Shown piece after piece: positions 41,108 through 50,227 of a stretch of 64,000 nucleotides of DNA (within the stretch, counting starts at the first letter, position 1; each line of letters opens with the position of its first letter). A program made the position numbers and the translations under genes. This DNA is from Desertibacillus haloalkaliphilus. Its GTDB lineage: Bacteria > Bacillota > Bacilli > Bacillales > KJ1-10-99. Location of the stretch: NCBI RefSeq assembly GCF_019039105.1, contig NZ_JAHPIV010000010.1:126586-190585 (forward strand), in the 5' to 3' direction. Below the pieces are notes generated by a model. That model saw only the letters and a list, made by a program, of their open reading frames with translations. It was not told where the DNA came from and did not search any database.

Positions 41108-41673
41108 GTGTATTTTTTTAAACCTATTTCTGATGAGGTTCGTTTATATCAAATAATATTCAAGAAACATAAAAAAACGATGAAGCTCATATTAGGGTCT
41201 ATTTTTGCCTGTATTGCCGCTATTCTACAAGCTGTTGGTGGCTTTTACCAGGTATAGGATATTTTTTTAGTTCGCTTACCACTGCACCTATTCTGTTATG
41301 TTCCATGTTTTCTATTCCATTTGGAGTAAAGGTCTATTTTCTGACCATTATGTTGTTATTCATCCTACAGCCAACTGAACTAATTGTATTTCCTTTTACA
41401 ACAGGATTGTTAGGACTTGGAATTGGAGCATCTTTTTACTTTTTCAGGAAGAGATTAAGTATTATTGCTACTGGTACAATTATTTTGATGTTAGGAATAA
41501 TGAGTTTAATATTTATTTTTCACTTTCCAATTCTAGGTCCAGCCGTCTCCGATCCCTTTTCATTTCTTACAATTATAAGTATCTTTTTATTTGCTTTCCT
41601 TTATAGCTGGCTATGGGTTGAAATTGCTCTAATCATTTTTAAAAGAATAAAAATGATTTTGGTGATCCTCTAA
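41108..41673 (+). pseudogene. frameshifted six-span membrane protein gene
   Basis: GTG 41108, after GAGGTGG, opens MYFFKPISDEVRLYQIIFKK and a first span (LGSIFACIAAILQAVGGF). The frame stops at about 41256. One T added at GGCTTTTACC restores PGIGYFFSSLTTAPILLC and runs on through 41305-41673. There it has four to five more spans, including LQPTELIVFPFTTGLLGLGIG. I infer a one-base loss in a T run of an about 188-residue membrane protein. I recall similar Bacillus proteins but no function. Confidence 0.75.
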
Positions 41674-41833
41674 AACAGCCCAGTCTCAAGAAATTCACCC
41701 GTTTCCCAAGTGATTACAAGATCCCCAAGTCGGTGAAGCGCCTATATAAAGGTTTACTGGAAACAGCTCGGAAACTTGTGTAAAACAATATTTTGGTGAA
41801 ATCAAGGTGTTCAACATTTAATTCCTAGAAAAA

Positions 41834-41875
41834 TAAACGACCAAGTGAGCCTGATTCCTCCCTTGGTTGTTTATT
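41834..41875. terminator. bidirectional terminator
   Basis: AAACGACCAAG and CTTGGTTGTTT pair with one G-U around a 16-base loop. It lies between the membrane pseudogene and the converging sugar dehydrogenase gene. Confidence 0.6.
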
Positions 41876-41936
41876 AGATTAAATATAATCGATGAAAGAG
41901 ATGTATCAAGGTTAAGTAGAATTGTATAGTAATGAT

Positions 41937-43349
41937 TCATGGAACTATTTCAAAAACAGTGCCTTGGTTAAAATCAGTCACATTCATAGACCCATAAACC
42001 CCTAAATATAGTCTGGATTGCCCCAGATTCGTTCCCAAACTAGCATAAAAAGCTGATTGAGACCCAAAATCATAATCGGTTTGAATCACACTAAAGTCAT
42101 TTTGTTTGCCACCTGGTCTCACCCTGGTATAAGCTAAAGTCCCTCTCCCCTGAGGTTGAGAATCCCTCCGGACAAAATCAGTAAACACAACACTTCCTGT
42201 TAAACTAGGAATTGTATTCCCCATATAAGGCTGAATTCCTGTAAGTGCAGTTCCTCCAAACTTATTCGGTCGGGTATCTTTATGAAAATAGCTAGTTAAA
42301 GGCTGAAGACGACTCCCTGACAGTGCGACTGATTCATTGTAATAAGCAATTGATATCTCATCCAAAGACGGATTATTAGTACAACCTCTTATGGTCGAAG
42401 TAGGAAAACAACCTTCCCATCCTCGCCAGCCAAAGTTAATAAATCCTTCTTGGTCAGGCTTAGAATACATTAAAGAAGCTTGAATAAGCTGTGTAACCGG
42501 TATGGGTTTATAATGAACAAATGAAAAAATCGACTCCACCAAATCCTGTCCGACATTTCCCGCATATTTAATATACTGGTTATTAAACCTTTGAAATGAA
42601 ATGCCTGGTATATTGCGAACTCCTTTAGCAATTACTGTAAGCATTTCCTGAATAGGTGCAGGAAGTTCATTAAAACGTGTGACGATGGGTGGATTATTGA
42701 TAAATGAATTCTTAACTACATCAATTTCAATTATTTTACCGGCGATTTCCATATCATCCTGGCTTAAATTAAATGGATCATAGCCTGATCCACCATCTCC
42801 GGTTGTTAAAACAAGTTTTCCTGTTTCAGGTGAAAAGTTTAAGCTATTGACACCATTATGATTAAAAAATGGTCTTCTTAAATTAAGTAATGTCCGCCGT
42901 TTTTGAGGTAGACCATTCGATTGTAAAATCCATTCTTCAACTGTATCTATATGATCATATTGAATTTCTCTATTTATCCATTTTAGGTTTAAGGTTCTGG
43001 GATCACACGGATCGGGCTTAAAAAATTCAGGAAGAGCACCTGGACCTTGTGTTCCAGCTACTGAATAATGAAGATAAAACAGACCATTTAAATAAAATTC
43101 GGGATGAAACGCTAGCCCTAGCAACCCCCGTTCATCATATCCGCCACCGGAAGCACCTAGTTTTATGACTCGTGGGCGAATATCTAAAAAAGTCCTTATA
43201 TCTCCGTTTCCAATGTAATAAATTTCTCCTACCTGGGTTGCAATAAATAATCTTTCAATTGAGTCACCTGGTAGTATAGTTGTTTTCAAAACAGTGGGTA
43301 AATTTATCTTACTTACAATGGGCCGTAAACTAACCTTAACTTCTTTCAA
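41937..43349 (-). CDS. PQQ-type sugar dehydrogenase fold protein, cytoplasmic
   Basis: 470 residues with the six-bladed propeller of soluble glucose/sorbosone dehydrogenases. Visible are IERLFIATQVGEIYYI, then DERGLLGLAFHPEFYLNGLFYLHYS, FNHNGVNSLNFSPETGKLVLTTGDGG and FINFGWRGWEGCFP. SVVFTDFVRRDSQPQGRG follows later. The catalytic histidine region (HNG) and the GDGG motif look complete. Unlike most family members it has no signal peptide. A spore or cytosolic location, or loss of the signal, are both possible. It is a single gene on the minus strand. Confidence 0.8.
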   Translation of the reverse strand: MKEVKVSLRPIVSKINLPTVLKTTILPGDSIERLFIATQVGEIYYIGNGDIRTFLDIRPRVIKLGASGGGYDERGLLGLAFHPEFYLNGLFYLHYSVAGTQGPGALPEFFKPDPCDPRTLNLKWINREIQYDHIDTVEEWILQSNGLPQKRRTLLNLRRPFFNHNGVNSLNFSPETGKLVLTTGDGGSGYDPFNLSQDDMEIAGKIIEIDVVKNSFINNPPIVTRFNELPAPIQEMLTVIAKGVRNIPGISFQRFNNQYIKYAGNVGQDLVESIFSFVHYKPIPVTQLIQASLMYSKPDQEGFINFGWRGWEGCFPTSTIRGCTNNPSLDEISIAYYNESVALSGSRLQPLTSYFHKDTRPNKFGGTALTGIQPYMGNTIPSLTGSVVFTDFVRRDSQPQGRGTLAYTRVRPGGKQNDFSVIQTDYDFGSQSAFYASLGTNLGQSRLYLGVYGSMNVTDFNQGTVFEIVP

Positions 43350-43692
43350 ATAACTTACACCTCTTCTTATCTTCTTATTGTTTTCTTTTATAAGAATATG
43401 ATTAGAGAAGTTCTATAAGTACCAAAATAGGGCCGGGGAAGCTCGCATTCCGCCCTTACTAGAAGAAGATATAGATGATAAAATTTTAATAAATGATCTG
43501 AATTGAATTAACAAATACATAATATAAGGAAATAAATACGTAAGAACGATTTAACGCTTGTTTAACGAATGGGGGCAAGAGTAGAAAACCTCTATGGGGA
43601 ACGCTGCTCTTTTTAATTATTAAATTAAACGAACAGAAAACTTGAAAAGCCATCAGCAATCATTTCAAATTAGCAGTAAATTGGAGGCAATA

Positions 43693-43971
43693 ATGAAAAT
43701 TAAGTTAATAACTTTACAATACATACTACTAACTCTATCTGCCCCACTTCTTATTTTTTCAGTAATATATAGCTTTCAAATAGGAATTTATATTGGTTTA
43801 TTTTTTGCAATCGGGTCATTAATTTTAAATTATATTCGATTAGGAAAAAACACTTATTTATTAGGACACCCAGACCGACATTATGATAAAGGGAATTCCC
43901 ACGATTATGATGGAATTATGGAAGAATCATATGAAGAGGGTAGGAAAAATAAAGATAAGGAAAATCCGTAA
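43693..43971 (+). CDS. small two-span membrane protein
   Basis: 92 residues from ATG 43693 after GGAGG. One hydrophobic region with two close spans (LLTLSAPLLIFSVIYSFQIGIYIGLFFAIGSLIL) and a polar tail with PDRHYDKGNSHDYDG. The tail is highly charged and His/Asp-rich. The family is unknown. The preceding stretch 43350-43692 has only a weak hairpin (AGAGTAG and CTGCTCT, about 43577-43612). Confidence 0.6.
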   Translation: MKIKLITLQYILLTLSAPLLIFSVIYSFQIGIYIGLFFAIGSLILNYIRLGKNTYLLGHPDRHYDKGNSHDYDGIMEESYEEGRKNKDKENP

Positions 43972-44026
43972 TAAAAGATTAATAGCCATTAAATCCTTTT
44001 CAAGGGAGTAAGCATGGAGGTCCTGT

Positions 44027-44692
44027 ATGTTAACTAAATTTTATCAGCACATGTTAGTGTTATCGCTTATAGTGTTAATAGTTTTCTCTAACCAGCCATT
44101 AGAAGGGGCAGCAAGTGGAAGTAGGGCGGAGTCAGAAGTGGAATTGGTTGGGGATACAGTGGCATTTGTGAAGGAAAGCTTTTTAGAGGAGTATTCTGAA
44201 GAAGAGTTCGGAGGAGTTTATGTGGACAATAACCAAATCCAATTGCTTGTTGTTGAAGAGCTGTTTTCTTCACATGAATTAGACAAGTTTGAAGAGGATT
44301 TGAAAGGTAAAAATATTAATCGTACAGTTAAGGTTGAAAGTGTAAATTATTCAGAGAAGGAGCTTAACAAGGTTATCAGCAATATAGTTGAAGACTTAAA
44401 GGAAAACGGTAAACTGTCAAAGGCAGGGATCGAGATTTCTGGAGCTTTTACAGATGTGAAGACAAATCAATTAGAAATCCGATTAGTTGAAAATACGGAA
44501 AATAATAGAGAATTTATTAAGTCACAATATAATATTGATTCTAACCAAGTAAGATTTGTTCAGCAACCTCGACCTCAACTACTTCAAGGAACCGAGGATC
44601 GGAATGATGAAAAAAGTTTCTTGAATGCGGCTTCCGAACATTTGATTAAATTATTTCAAGGTTTAATATCTATTTTCACATTAACTTCTTAA
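44027..44692 (+). CDS. secreted protein of unknown function
   Basis: 221 residues with an N-terminal signal or anchor (MLVLSLIVLIVFSNQPLEGAA). The mature region is acidic, with VDNNQIQLLVVEELFSSHEL, then NRTVKVESVNYSEKELNKV and AGIEISGAFTDVKTNQLEI. This suggests two related alpha/beta subdomains. The C-terminus ends in a hydrophobic stretch (LIKLFQGLISIFTLTS). The ribosome site is GGAGG eight bases before ATG. No family is recognised. Confidence 0.6.
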   Translation: MLTKFYQHMLVLSLIVLIVFSNQPLEGAASGSRAESEVELVGDTVAFVKESFLEEYSEEEFGGVYVDNNQIQLLVVEELFSSHELDKFEEDLKGKNINRTVKVESVNYSEKELNKVISNIVEDLKENGKLSKAGIEISGAFTDVKTNQLEIRLVENTENNREFIKSQYNIDSNQVRFVQQPRPQLLQGTEDRNDEKSFLNAASEHLIKLFQGLISIFTLTS

Positions 44693-44837
44693 GATAAAAG
44701 CTTTTAGTGATGAACGATTAGACAATAATAGATGGGATGCTTTCGTAGAGCCCGCCTGACTTGTTCTGTTAACGAACAAAATCATATAATAACCACTGTG
44801 AATGTATTAAATGTTAGTAATGAAGAGGAGTTATCGG

Positions 44838-45008
44838 TAGTCTGGAACTTGTTTTAATTATTTTTTTGGATCGTTTTTCTTTATAATTTTATATGTAGTC
44901 GTTAAAATGGTAGTAATCAGACATGTTGTGTACCAACAAGTTCAAAGTAGAATACCTGTTAAGCGAATACAAGAAAACAATGAAACCACTAATGAATGCT
45001 CTGCATGA
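44838..45008 (+). pseudogene. possible frameshifted tiny membrane gene
   Basis: After GAGGAG at about 44825, the frame LELVLIIF leads, with one extra T in the T7 run, into GSFFFIILYVVVKMVVI and RHVVYQQVQSRIPVKRI and a stop at 45008. There is no ATG near the ribosome site. Low confidence. The rest of 44693-45142 shows no gene. Confidence 0.3.
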
Positions 45009-45142
45009 ATGAGGAAAATGTCTACAACATATTGAAAACATAATAATGAAGAGATTTAACTAACAAATGAAGCAGAATAAACGATGTTCAAATATCTGTT
45101 GCTTATCAAAGAACAGCAGTAAAGGTGGAGGAATTGAATAAA

Positions 45143-45961
45143 ATGAATGAAAAGACGTACCCAAAGGATGCTATGCGTGTATTAAAAGAAACGAGCCGTA
45201 CATTTTATATTCCAATTACTTTTTTGCAAAAGGAATTAAAACATACGGTTGCATCTGCTTATTTAGTATTTCGAGCCATCGATGAAATTGAAGATCACGA
45301 TGAAATCGATAATGATCTAAAACACTCTGTATTAACACAAGTGAGTGAATTGTTCAAACAGCCCTTTGATGAAGAGAAGTATGTACAGATTCTTGAACCA
45401 GTAAAAGATACAATGCCTGAAGTTACACTTCGTTTAGGGGAGTGGATCGAAGCGTGTCCCGAGAGTACTCTACAATTTGTTATGGATGCTGCGAGTGAAA
45501 TGGCATTTGGTATGGCGAAGTGGGCAAACGTAAACTGGAATATCCAGACACGTGAAGATTTAGATGACTATACATATTACGTTGCAGGACTTGTTGGAGT
45601 ATTGCTTTCAGAACTATGGGAGTTTTGTGCTGGTGTGAAAACAGACCGAGACCTTGCAATTGGTTATGGACGAGGCCTTCAAGCTGTCAATATTTTACGT
45701 AATGAGCAGGAAGATTTAGATGAACGTGGTGTAAGTTTTGTACCTGATCATTGGAGTCGCACAGAATTATTTGATTATGCGGATGAAAACTTAGCAAAAG
45801 CGGACGAATATATGAAGTCACTCGATAAGCGAAGTATTTTATTATTCTGCCGTTTACCATTGTCACTCGCACATAAAACCCTAAAAGCGATGAAAGATGG
45901 ACGTGAAAAAATAACTCGTGCTGAAGTAGAACAAACAGTAGAAGAAATCCATGTAGATTAA
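45143..45961 (+). CDS. squalene/phytoene synthase-family protein (YisP-like)
   Basis: 272 residues from ATG 45143 (GTG 45125 and TTG 45134 lie in or too near GGTGGAGG). It matches the head-to-head prenyl synthase fold. TSRTFYIPITFL stands at the front, YLVFRAIDEIEDHDEID carries the first Asp-rich motif, and VNILRNEQEDLDERGVSFVP the second. In the second motif Asn replaces the usual first Asp of RDxxED. B. subtilis YisP has a similar sequence and acts as a farnesyl diphosphate phosphatase, giving farnesol for membrane microdomains. I favour that role over true squalene synthesis. Confidence 0.8.
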   Translation: MNEKTYPKDAMRVLKETSRTFYIPITFLQKELKHTVASAYLVFRAIDEIEDHDEIDNDLKHSVLTQVSELFKQPFDEEKYVQILEPVKDTMPEVTLRLGEWIEACPESTLQFVMDAASEMAFGMAKWANVNWNIQTREDLDDYTYYVAGLVGVLLSELWEFCAGVKTDRDLAIGYGRGLQAVNILRNEQEDLDERGVSFVPDHWSRTELFDYADENLAKADEYMKSLDKRSILLFCRLPLSLAHKTLKAMKDGREKITRAEVEQTVEEIHVD

Positions 45962-46024
45962 CATGCGAAGAATTTTTTATAATGGAATACCAAACGACGT
46001 GGGCGCCTCCTTTGGCATTAAGTC

Positions 46025-46180
46025 GATGAAGGACAAAACCGGGTAGAAGAGCAATAGAAATGTGCTTCATAAAGCCGATGAAGGACAAAACGTGGTAGAA
46101 GAGCAATAGAAATGTCCTTCATGAAGCCGATGAAAGACAAAACCGGGTAGAAAAGCCAGAGAAATGTCTTTCATAGAGCC
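46025..46180. repeat. 52-bp palindromic tandem repeat, second array
   Basis: Units start at 46025, 46077 and 46129, again a 52-base period. Each has GATGAAGGACAAAAC (GATGAAAGACA in unit 3) and a right arm TGTCCTTCAT or variant. The interior differs from the 35646 array, so each array was homogenised separately. Confidence 0.85.
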
Positions 46181-46295
46181 CATAAAGCGCCAAAAGCATA
46201 ACACCAGCAAGGCCATCCCACCTCTTATCGGATTGCCCCATTTCTGTCTATGGACATTTCGACATTGGCGGATCGACTACGATCTCGGCGTTCGT

Positions 46296-46778
46296 TCACC
46301 ACCGCAGTCGAATCAGTTTTTCGATCTGCCTTTTTAAAGTGATGTTCCAAGGTTCGTGCTCTCGACCTAGTGGCTTTACTAACGCGGTTTTTATATTGAG
46401 ACGTTTTCCGCACCAAACATCGGTTAGAAGTTGATCCCCTAAAAATAGGCTTGTTTGTTTTTGGATGCCTAGCTGTTTCATTTTCTGTTCGAGGACGGAT
46501 GTTAAAGGTTTTTTGCATTTTCCAAACCCAGTGATGTTATAGGGTTTAACAAAAGCATCGACGCGGTCCTGATTATTGTTCGAAGCAATGATTAAGGTAA
46601 TATCATTTTCTTTTAACATCTTAACCCATCCTTCTAATTCTTTGTCACCAGGTTGGTCATGGATAGCGAGTGTACTATCAAGATCAGAAAAAATAGTTTT
46701 GATATTATTCTTTACGAGTACATCCGCGGATAAATCAGAAAAATGGTGAATTTCAATGTCTGGTTTAAAATAAATCAT
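46296..46778 (-). CDS. yqeG: YqeG-family HAD IIIA phosphatase
   Basis: 160 residues of the HAD superfamily. Motif I is IFSDLDSTLAIHD (both Asp nucleophiles). Motif II is LIIASNNNQ. Motif III is CKKPLTSVLEQKM, and motif IV is FLGDQLLTDVWCGKRLNI. The cap-less IIIA layout and length fit YqeG, a putative phosphatase widespread in Firmicutes. The substrate is not settled (phosphatidylglycerol phosphate in some relatives). In B. subtilis yqeG starts the yqeGH-aroE operon; here it stands alone. AAGAAGTGAG precedes ATG. Confidence 0.85.
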   Translation of the reverse strand: MIYFKPDIEIHHFSDLSADVLVKNNIKTIFSDLDSTLAIHDQPGDKELEGWVKMLKENDITLIIASNNNQDRVDAFVKPYNITGFGKCKKPLTSVLEQKMKQLGIQKQTSLFLGDQLLTDVWCGKRLNIKTALVKPLGREHEPWNITLKRQIEKLIRLRW

Positions 46779-46955
46779 CGACTCACTTCTTTCTCGAGAC
46801 TAATTAGGATTATTTTATCCTAATGATACCGTCTTACTAATGAAATTCAACTATATTTTGATCGCTCAGCTAGAAAGATTTGGTTGCATAAATTCCGCCT
46901 ATCAGTTGAAAAAATACAATTGTAATAGATTAACACTTGGGAAATGGGTGTTTAG

Positions 46956-47159
46956 ATGGCAACACAAGGACGGATCACTTCAGAACAGCAACGAATATTG
47001 TTGCTTGATTTACATGAGCTTCTGCGAGCTTTAGATGGTGAATGTGAAGAAGACGAAACATTTCAAGAACTTGTGACCGAATTAAACATGTTCACAGGTG
47101 ACCTACGTATGCTGGCAGATAGGCTTCATCATGAAATGAGGGAACATGAAAACTCATGA
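46956..47159 (+). CDS. 67-residue helical protein
   Basis: From ATG 46956 (GGGTG nearby). Acidic and wholly helical: SEQQRILLLDLHELLRALDG, then a CEED acidic turn and LRMLADRLHHEMREH. It may dimerise as a coiled coil. It precedes a DUF3892 protein in the same direction. The family is unknown. Confidence 0.55.
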   Translation: MATQGRITSEQQRILLLDLHELLRALDGECEEDETFQELVTELNMFTGDLRMLADRLHHEMREHENS

Positions 47160-47220
47160 ATCATTGGCTTGAATAATCACGCTGATCCTGTACACCTTAT
47201 GGAGCAAGGAGGATGATAGA

Positions 47221-47457
47221 ATGGATCCGACACGTCAGGAAACATTTGTAGCCGTACGAAAAAACAATGAAGGCGATATCGTTGAATTAAAGACTTCGGC
47301 AGGGCGTATCCTTGATTATAGGCAAGCACAAGAAGAGGTTCAAAACGGAACGATCATAGGTGCTAATGTGTTCACAGGTAGAGATGGAGATCCGCATTTA
47401 CGTAGTAATGCTGATGATAATCCTGATAATAACCTTGATAACTTACCACACTTTTAA
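47221..47457 (+). CDS. DUF3892 protein
   Basis: 78 residues with the DUF3892 pattern: FVAVRKNNEGDIVELKTSAG, then DYRQAQEEVQNGTIIGANVF and GRDGDPHLRSNADDNPDNNLDNLP. The family is common in Bacillus and its function is unknown; the tail is disordered and Asp/Asn-rich. The AAGGAGG site is optimal, and a strong terminator follows. Confidence 0.8.
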   Translation: MDPTRQETFVAVRKNNEGDIVELKTSAGRILDYRQAQEEVQNGTIIGANVFTGRDGDPHLRSNADDNPDNNLDNLPHF

Positions 47458-47468
47458 CGAGAGACAAG

Positions 47469-47510
47469 AAACCTGAGTGGTTGAGGAAACTCAATCACTC
47501 AGGTTTTTTT
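47469..47510. terminator. strong shared terminator
   Basis: AACCTGAGTGGTTGAG and CTCAATCACTCAGGTT pair with one G-U-type mismatch, followed by seven T residues. It serves the DUF3892 gene and possibly the converging gene at 47509. Confidence 0.85.
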
Positions 47511-48111
47511 AGGGTGCGTATCGACCTAACAGGTAGCCAAACATGAATATCGTTACAATCAATATGAAATGGACCAATGCCCAGCCTAACCGTCCATAAC
47601 GTAAGGTTTTGATCGGAATCGGCTTTCGATTATGAGGGGGAATGAGTAAGCCACCTATCCATTCGAATAATAATAAATAAATCCACCACCATGTGTACGA
47701 ATCCCAAAAGTTCCATTGATATTCATATCGTATTAAATTCGTTTGCTCGATTGCATAGCTTTCTGCTGCTAGACCGAGGTGGACGATGACCCAATAAAAA
47801 GGGATCTTCCAAGGCCATGCTTTTGGACAGTAACGCACCCCTATCAAAACTAAAAAGGGAAACGCTGTACTGATTGCTAGGATTGGCATTTCCGATAATC
47901 CCGGGAACAACCGATATGGATATGAATAAAAACCGAACAGAATAAAGAGAAAACAAAGCAGGTTACCAACGAGTACACTGCACAAAAACAAAAGACCGTA
48001 CCGTTTCCAATCATGTTTCATAATCCAAACAATGCCGATAAGACTAGCGATGATCGAACTAACTGTGATCAATGACTCGATATTCCAACCTAAGTTCAAA
48101 CCAAACACCAC
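47509..48111 (-). CDS. CBO0543-like six-span membrane protein
   Basis: 200 residues with six hydrophobic spans and conserved aromatics (YPYRLFPGLSEMPILAISTAF, then WNFWDSYTWWWIYLLLFEWIGG). It is distantly similar to the CBO0543 family, and longer than 29025-29510. The start is uncertain: tandem GTG codons at 48111/48108 have no obvious ribosome site, and internal starts would cut the first span. No operon partner. Confidence 0.6.
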   Translation of the reverse strand: MVFGLNLGWNIESLITVSSIIASLIGIVWIMKHDWKRYGLLFLCSVLVGNLLCFLFILFGFYSYPYRLFPGLSEMPILAISTAFPFLVLIGVRYCPKAWPWKIPFYWVIVHLGLAAESYAIEQTNLIRYEYQWNFWDSYTWWWIYLLLFEWIGGLLIPPHNRKPIPIKTLRYGRLGWALVHFILIVTIFMFGYLLGRYAP

Positions 48112-48304
48112 ACTTGTAAATATGTATGTTACAACCTCTTACATAGTCTTACCGCTATACGTGAGAAATTACCTTTTAATTAAAAGTGATTGAGGTGCCA
48201 AAACATTTTTAAATACTTGTAAGATTTGAAAAATTGGAATATAATTGATGTAGTTATTCACATGGATGAGTGACTATTCATTCACTGTAAAAAGGGAGGA
48301 TGAC

Positions 48305-49834
48305 ATGGAAAATTTAAGTCGCCAATTATTGTTGTCTGCAAGTGAAAATGCTTTAAAAGTTGCTTATGAGTATGAAGGTCAGTCGGTTACGTATGAACAA
48401 TTTAATGAACAAGTGAATCGCTTTGCTAGTAGCTTAGAAGAGTTAGGGGTTCAAAAAGGTGATCATGTTGCACTTTTGTTAGGCAATAGCCCGGAGTTTC
48501 TCATTAGTTATTATGGTGCTTTGCGTATCGGTGCCGTTGTCATTCCAATTAATCCTATTTATACAGCAGAAGAGGTTACATACATTTTAAGTAATGGCAA
48601 CGTCAAGGCCGCCGTCGCCGTTGAACCGATGGTACCGCTATTTGAAAACGTGTTAGATGAGCTTCCAGATCTTGAGTTTGCGATCATTGTTGCACAAGAG
48701 GACAAGCCTTTTTCACGAAAAGAAATGAAATCGTTTACAACATTGCTAAATTTGGGTACTGACATTCGTGTTCACCCTCAATTATCGCTAGATGATATTG
48801 CTGTTATTTTGTATACGTCTGGTACGACAGGCAAGCCGAAAGGGGCGATGCTTACTCACGAAAACTTAATGAGTAATGCCCGCGATGTTGCCGCTTACCT
48901 TAACATTAATAAAGACGACAAGGTAATTGCAGTCCTTCCAATGTTCCATGTATTCTGTATGACAGTTGCAATGAATGCTCCGATTTCAGTCGGAGCAACG
49001 TTACTCGTATTCCCTAAATTTAGCCCACAAGACGTTTTCCAACAAGCAAAAGAAAAGCAAGCAACCGTATTTGCCGGTGTTCCAACGATGTATAACTTTC
49101 TATTACAGTCTTCTGACGGACATGAAGATGATTTCGGGAGTATTCGCTTATGTATTTCCGGTGGTGCGTCGTTACCTGTTGCCCTCTTAAATAAGTTTGA
49201 AGAGAAGTTTAATGTACGGGTTTCAGAAGGCTACGGCTTGTCAGAGGCGTCACCAGTGACTTGTTTTAACCCGCTAGACCGTCCTCGTAAAGCTGGTTCA
49301 ATCGGGAAAAGTATTACAAATGTTGAAAATAAAGTGGTTAATGCGGAGGGCGAAGAGGTTCCAGTAGGCGAGGTTGGTGAATTGGTCGTTAACGGACCAA
49401 ATGTGATGAAGGGGTATTACAAGATGCCGGAAGAGACGGAAGCCACCATTAAAAATGGCTGGTTATATACAGGTGATCTGGCCAAAGTGGATGAGGATGG
49501 CTATTTTTATATTGTCGATCGAAAGAAAGATATGATCCTTGTCGGTGGCTATAATGTTTATCCGCGTGAGGTAGAAGAAGTTTTGTATGATCATCCAGAT
49601 GTGTTAGAAGTAGCCGTCGTTGGTGTTCCAGATCCCGATTTTGGTGAAGCTGTTCAAGCGTTTGTGGTGCCAAAAGCTGGATCATTGACAGAAAATGATG
49701 CGTTAGACTACTGCAAAGACAAGTTGGCAAAATATAAAGTTCCTAAAGAGATTACGTTTTTAGATGAACTCCCTAAAAATACAACAGGTAAAATCTTACG
49801 ACGCGCCCTGAGAGACGAGCTGATTAAAAAATAA
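48305..49834 (+). CDS. lcfB: long-chain fatty-acid-CoA ligase
   Basis: 509 residues from ATG 48305, seven bases after GGGAGG; longer starts lack a site. A full adenylate-forming enzyme: [21 protein letters not shown] (P-loop-like), VPTMYNFL, then [14 protein letters not shown] and the hinge [39 protein letters not shown] and the catalytic lysine in [10 protein letters not shown] complete it. It activates fatty acids with ATP and CoA in the cytoplasm for beta-oxidation or lipid turnover. Length and motifs fit B. subtilis LcfB (YhfL). A sharp terminator follows. Confidence 0.9.
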   Translation: MENLSRQLLLSASENALKVAYEYEGQSVTYEQFNEQVNRFASSLEELGVQKGDHVALLLGNSPEFLISYYGALRIGAVVIPINPIYTAEEVTYILSNGNVKAAVAVEPMVPLFENVLDELPDLEFAIIVAQEDKPFSRKEMKSFTTLLNLGTDIRVHPQLSLDDIAVILYTSGTTGKPKGAMLTHENLMSNARDVAAYLNINKDDKVIAVLPMFHVFCMTVAMNAPISVGATLLVFPKFSPQDVFQQAKEKQATVFAGVPTMYNFLLQSSDGHEDDFGSIRLCISGGASLPVALLNKFEEKFNVRVSEGYGLSEASPVTCFNPLDRPRKAGSIGKSITNVENKVVNAEGEEVPVGEVGELVVNGPNVMKGYYKMPEETEATIKNGWLYTGDLAKVDEDGYFYIVDRKKDMILVGGYNVYPREVEEVLYDHPDVLEVAVVGVPDPDFGEAVQAFVVPKAGSLTENDALDYCKDKLAKYKVPKEITFLDELPKNTTGKILRRALRDELIKK

Positions 49835-49846
49835 AGAGAGTGACGA

Positions 49847-49890
49847 GAGGAGATGCCCCAAATGATTTGATCATTCGGGCATCTTCTCTT
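49847..49890 (+). terminator. terminator of the acyl-CoA ligase gene
   Basis: AGAGGAGATGCCC and GGGCATCTTCTCT pair with one mismatch, followed by TTTT. Confidence 0.8.
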
Positions 49891-50014
49891 TTGTCATTAA
49901 AAAGCCGAGAACATAGTTCCTTTCCGATAAGGGGATACTTTACAAAATGGATCTGCTTTTGTCTACAGAGGTATGCACTTTTGATCATACGTGTAACGAA
50001 AAGAGGGTGAGTAC

Positions 50015-50227
50015 ATGAATGAGTTTATCGAGGTCATTGAAACAATCGACTTAGCAGTTTTGTTGCCGTTTATCGTGATCCAACTTTTATTGCTTGTGAT
50101 TGCATTGATTGACTGGTTTCGGGTTGAGGAGACAAATGGACCGAAATGGCTCTGGTTATTAATCATCGTGTTTGTAAATATGATCGGCCCAATTTTATAT
50201 TTTATCATCGGAAGGAGGCGAACGTAA
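50015..50227 (+). CDS. yxlE: YxlE-like PLDc_N membrane protein
   Basis: 70 residues with two spans in a PLDc_N-type arrangement: LAVLLPFIVIQLLLLVIALIDWFR and WLWLLIIVFVNMIGPILYFIIGRR. B. subtilis YxlE has this domain and is encoded with YxlF and YxlG in the sigY operon, where it takes part in negative control of sigma-Y. Here yxlF and yxlG follow directly, but no sigY, yxlC or yxlD is present. Its stop overlaps the next start (TAATG). Confidence 0.8.
   Translation: MNEFIEVIETIDLAVLLPFIVIQLLLLVIALIDWFRVEETNGPKWLWLLIIVFVNMIGPILYFIIGRRRT

Noticed and set aside
46225..46518. 97-codon Arg/Lys-rich minus-strand frame
   Set aside because: It overlaps the YqeG-like gene in another frame and has no start signal; typical antisense or shift shadow.
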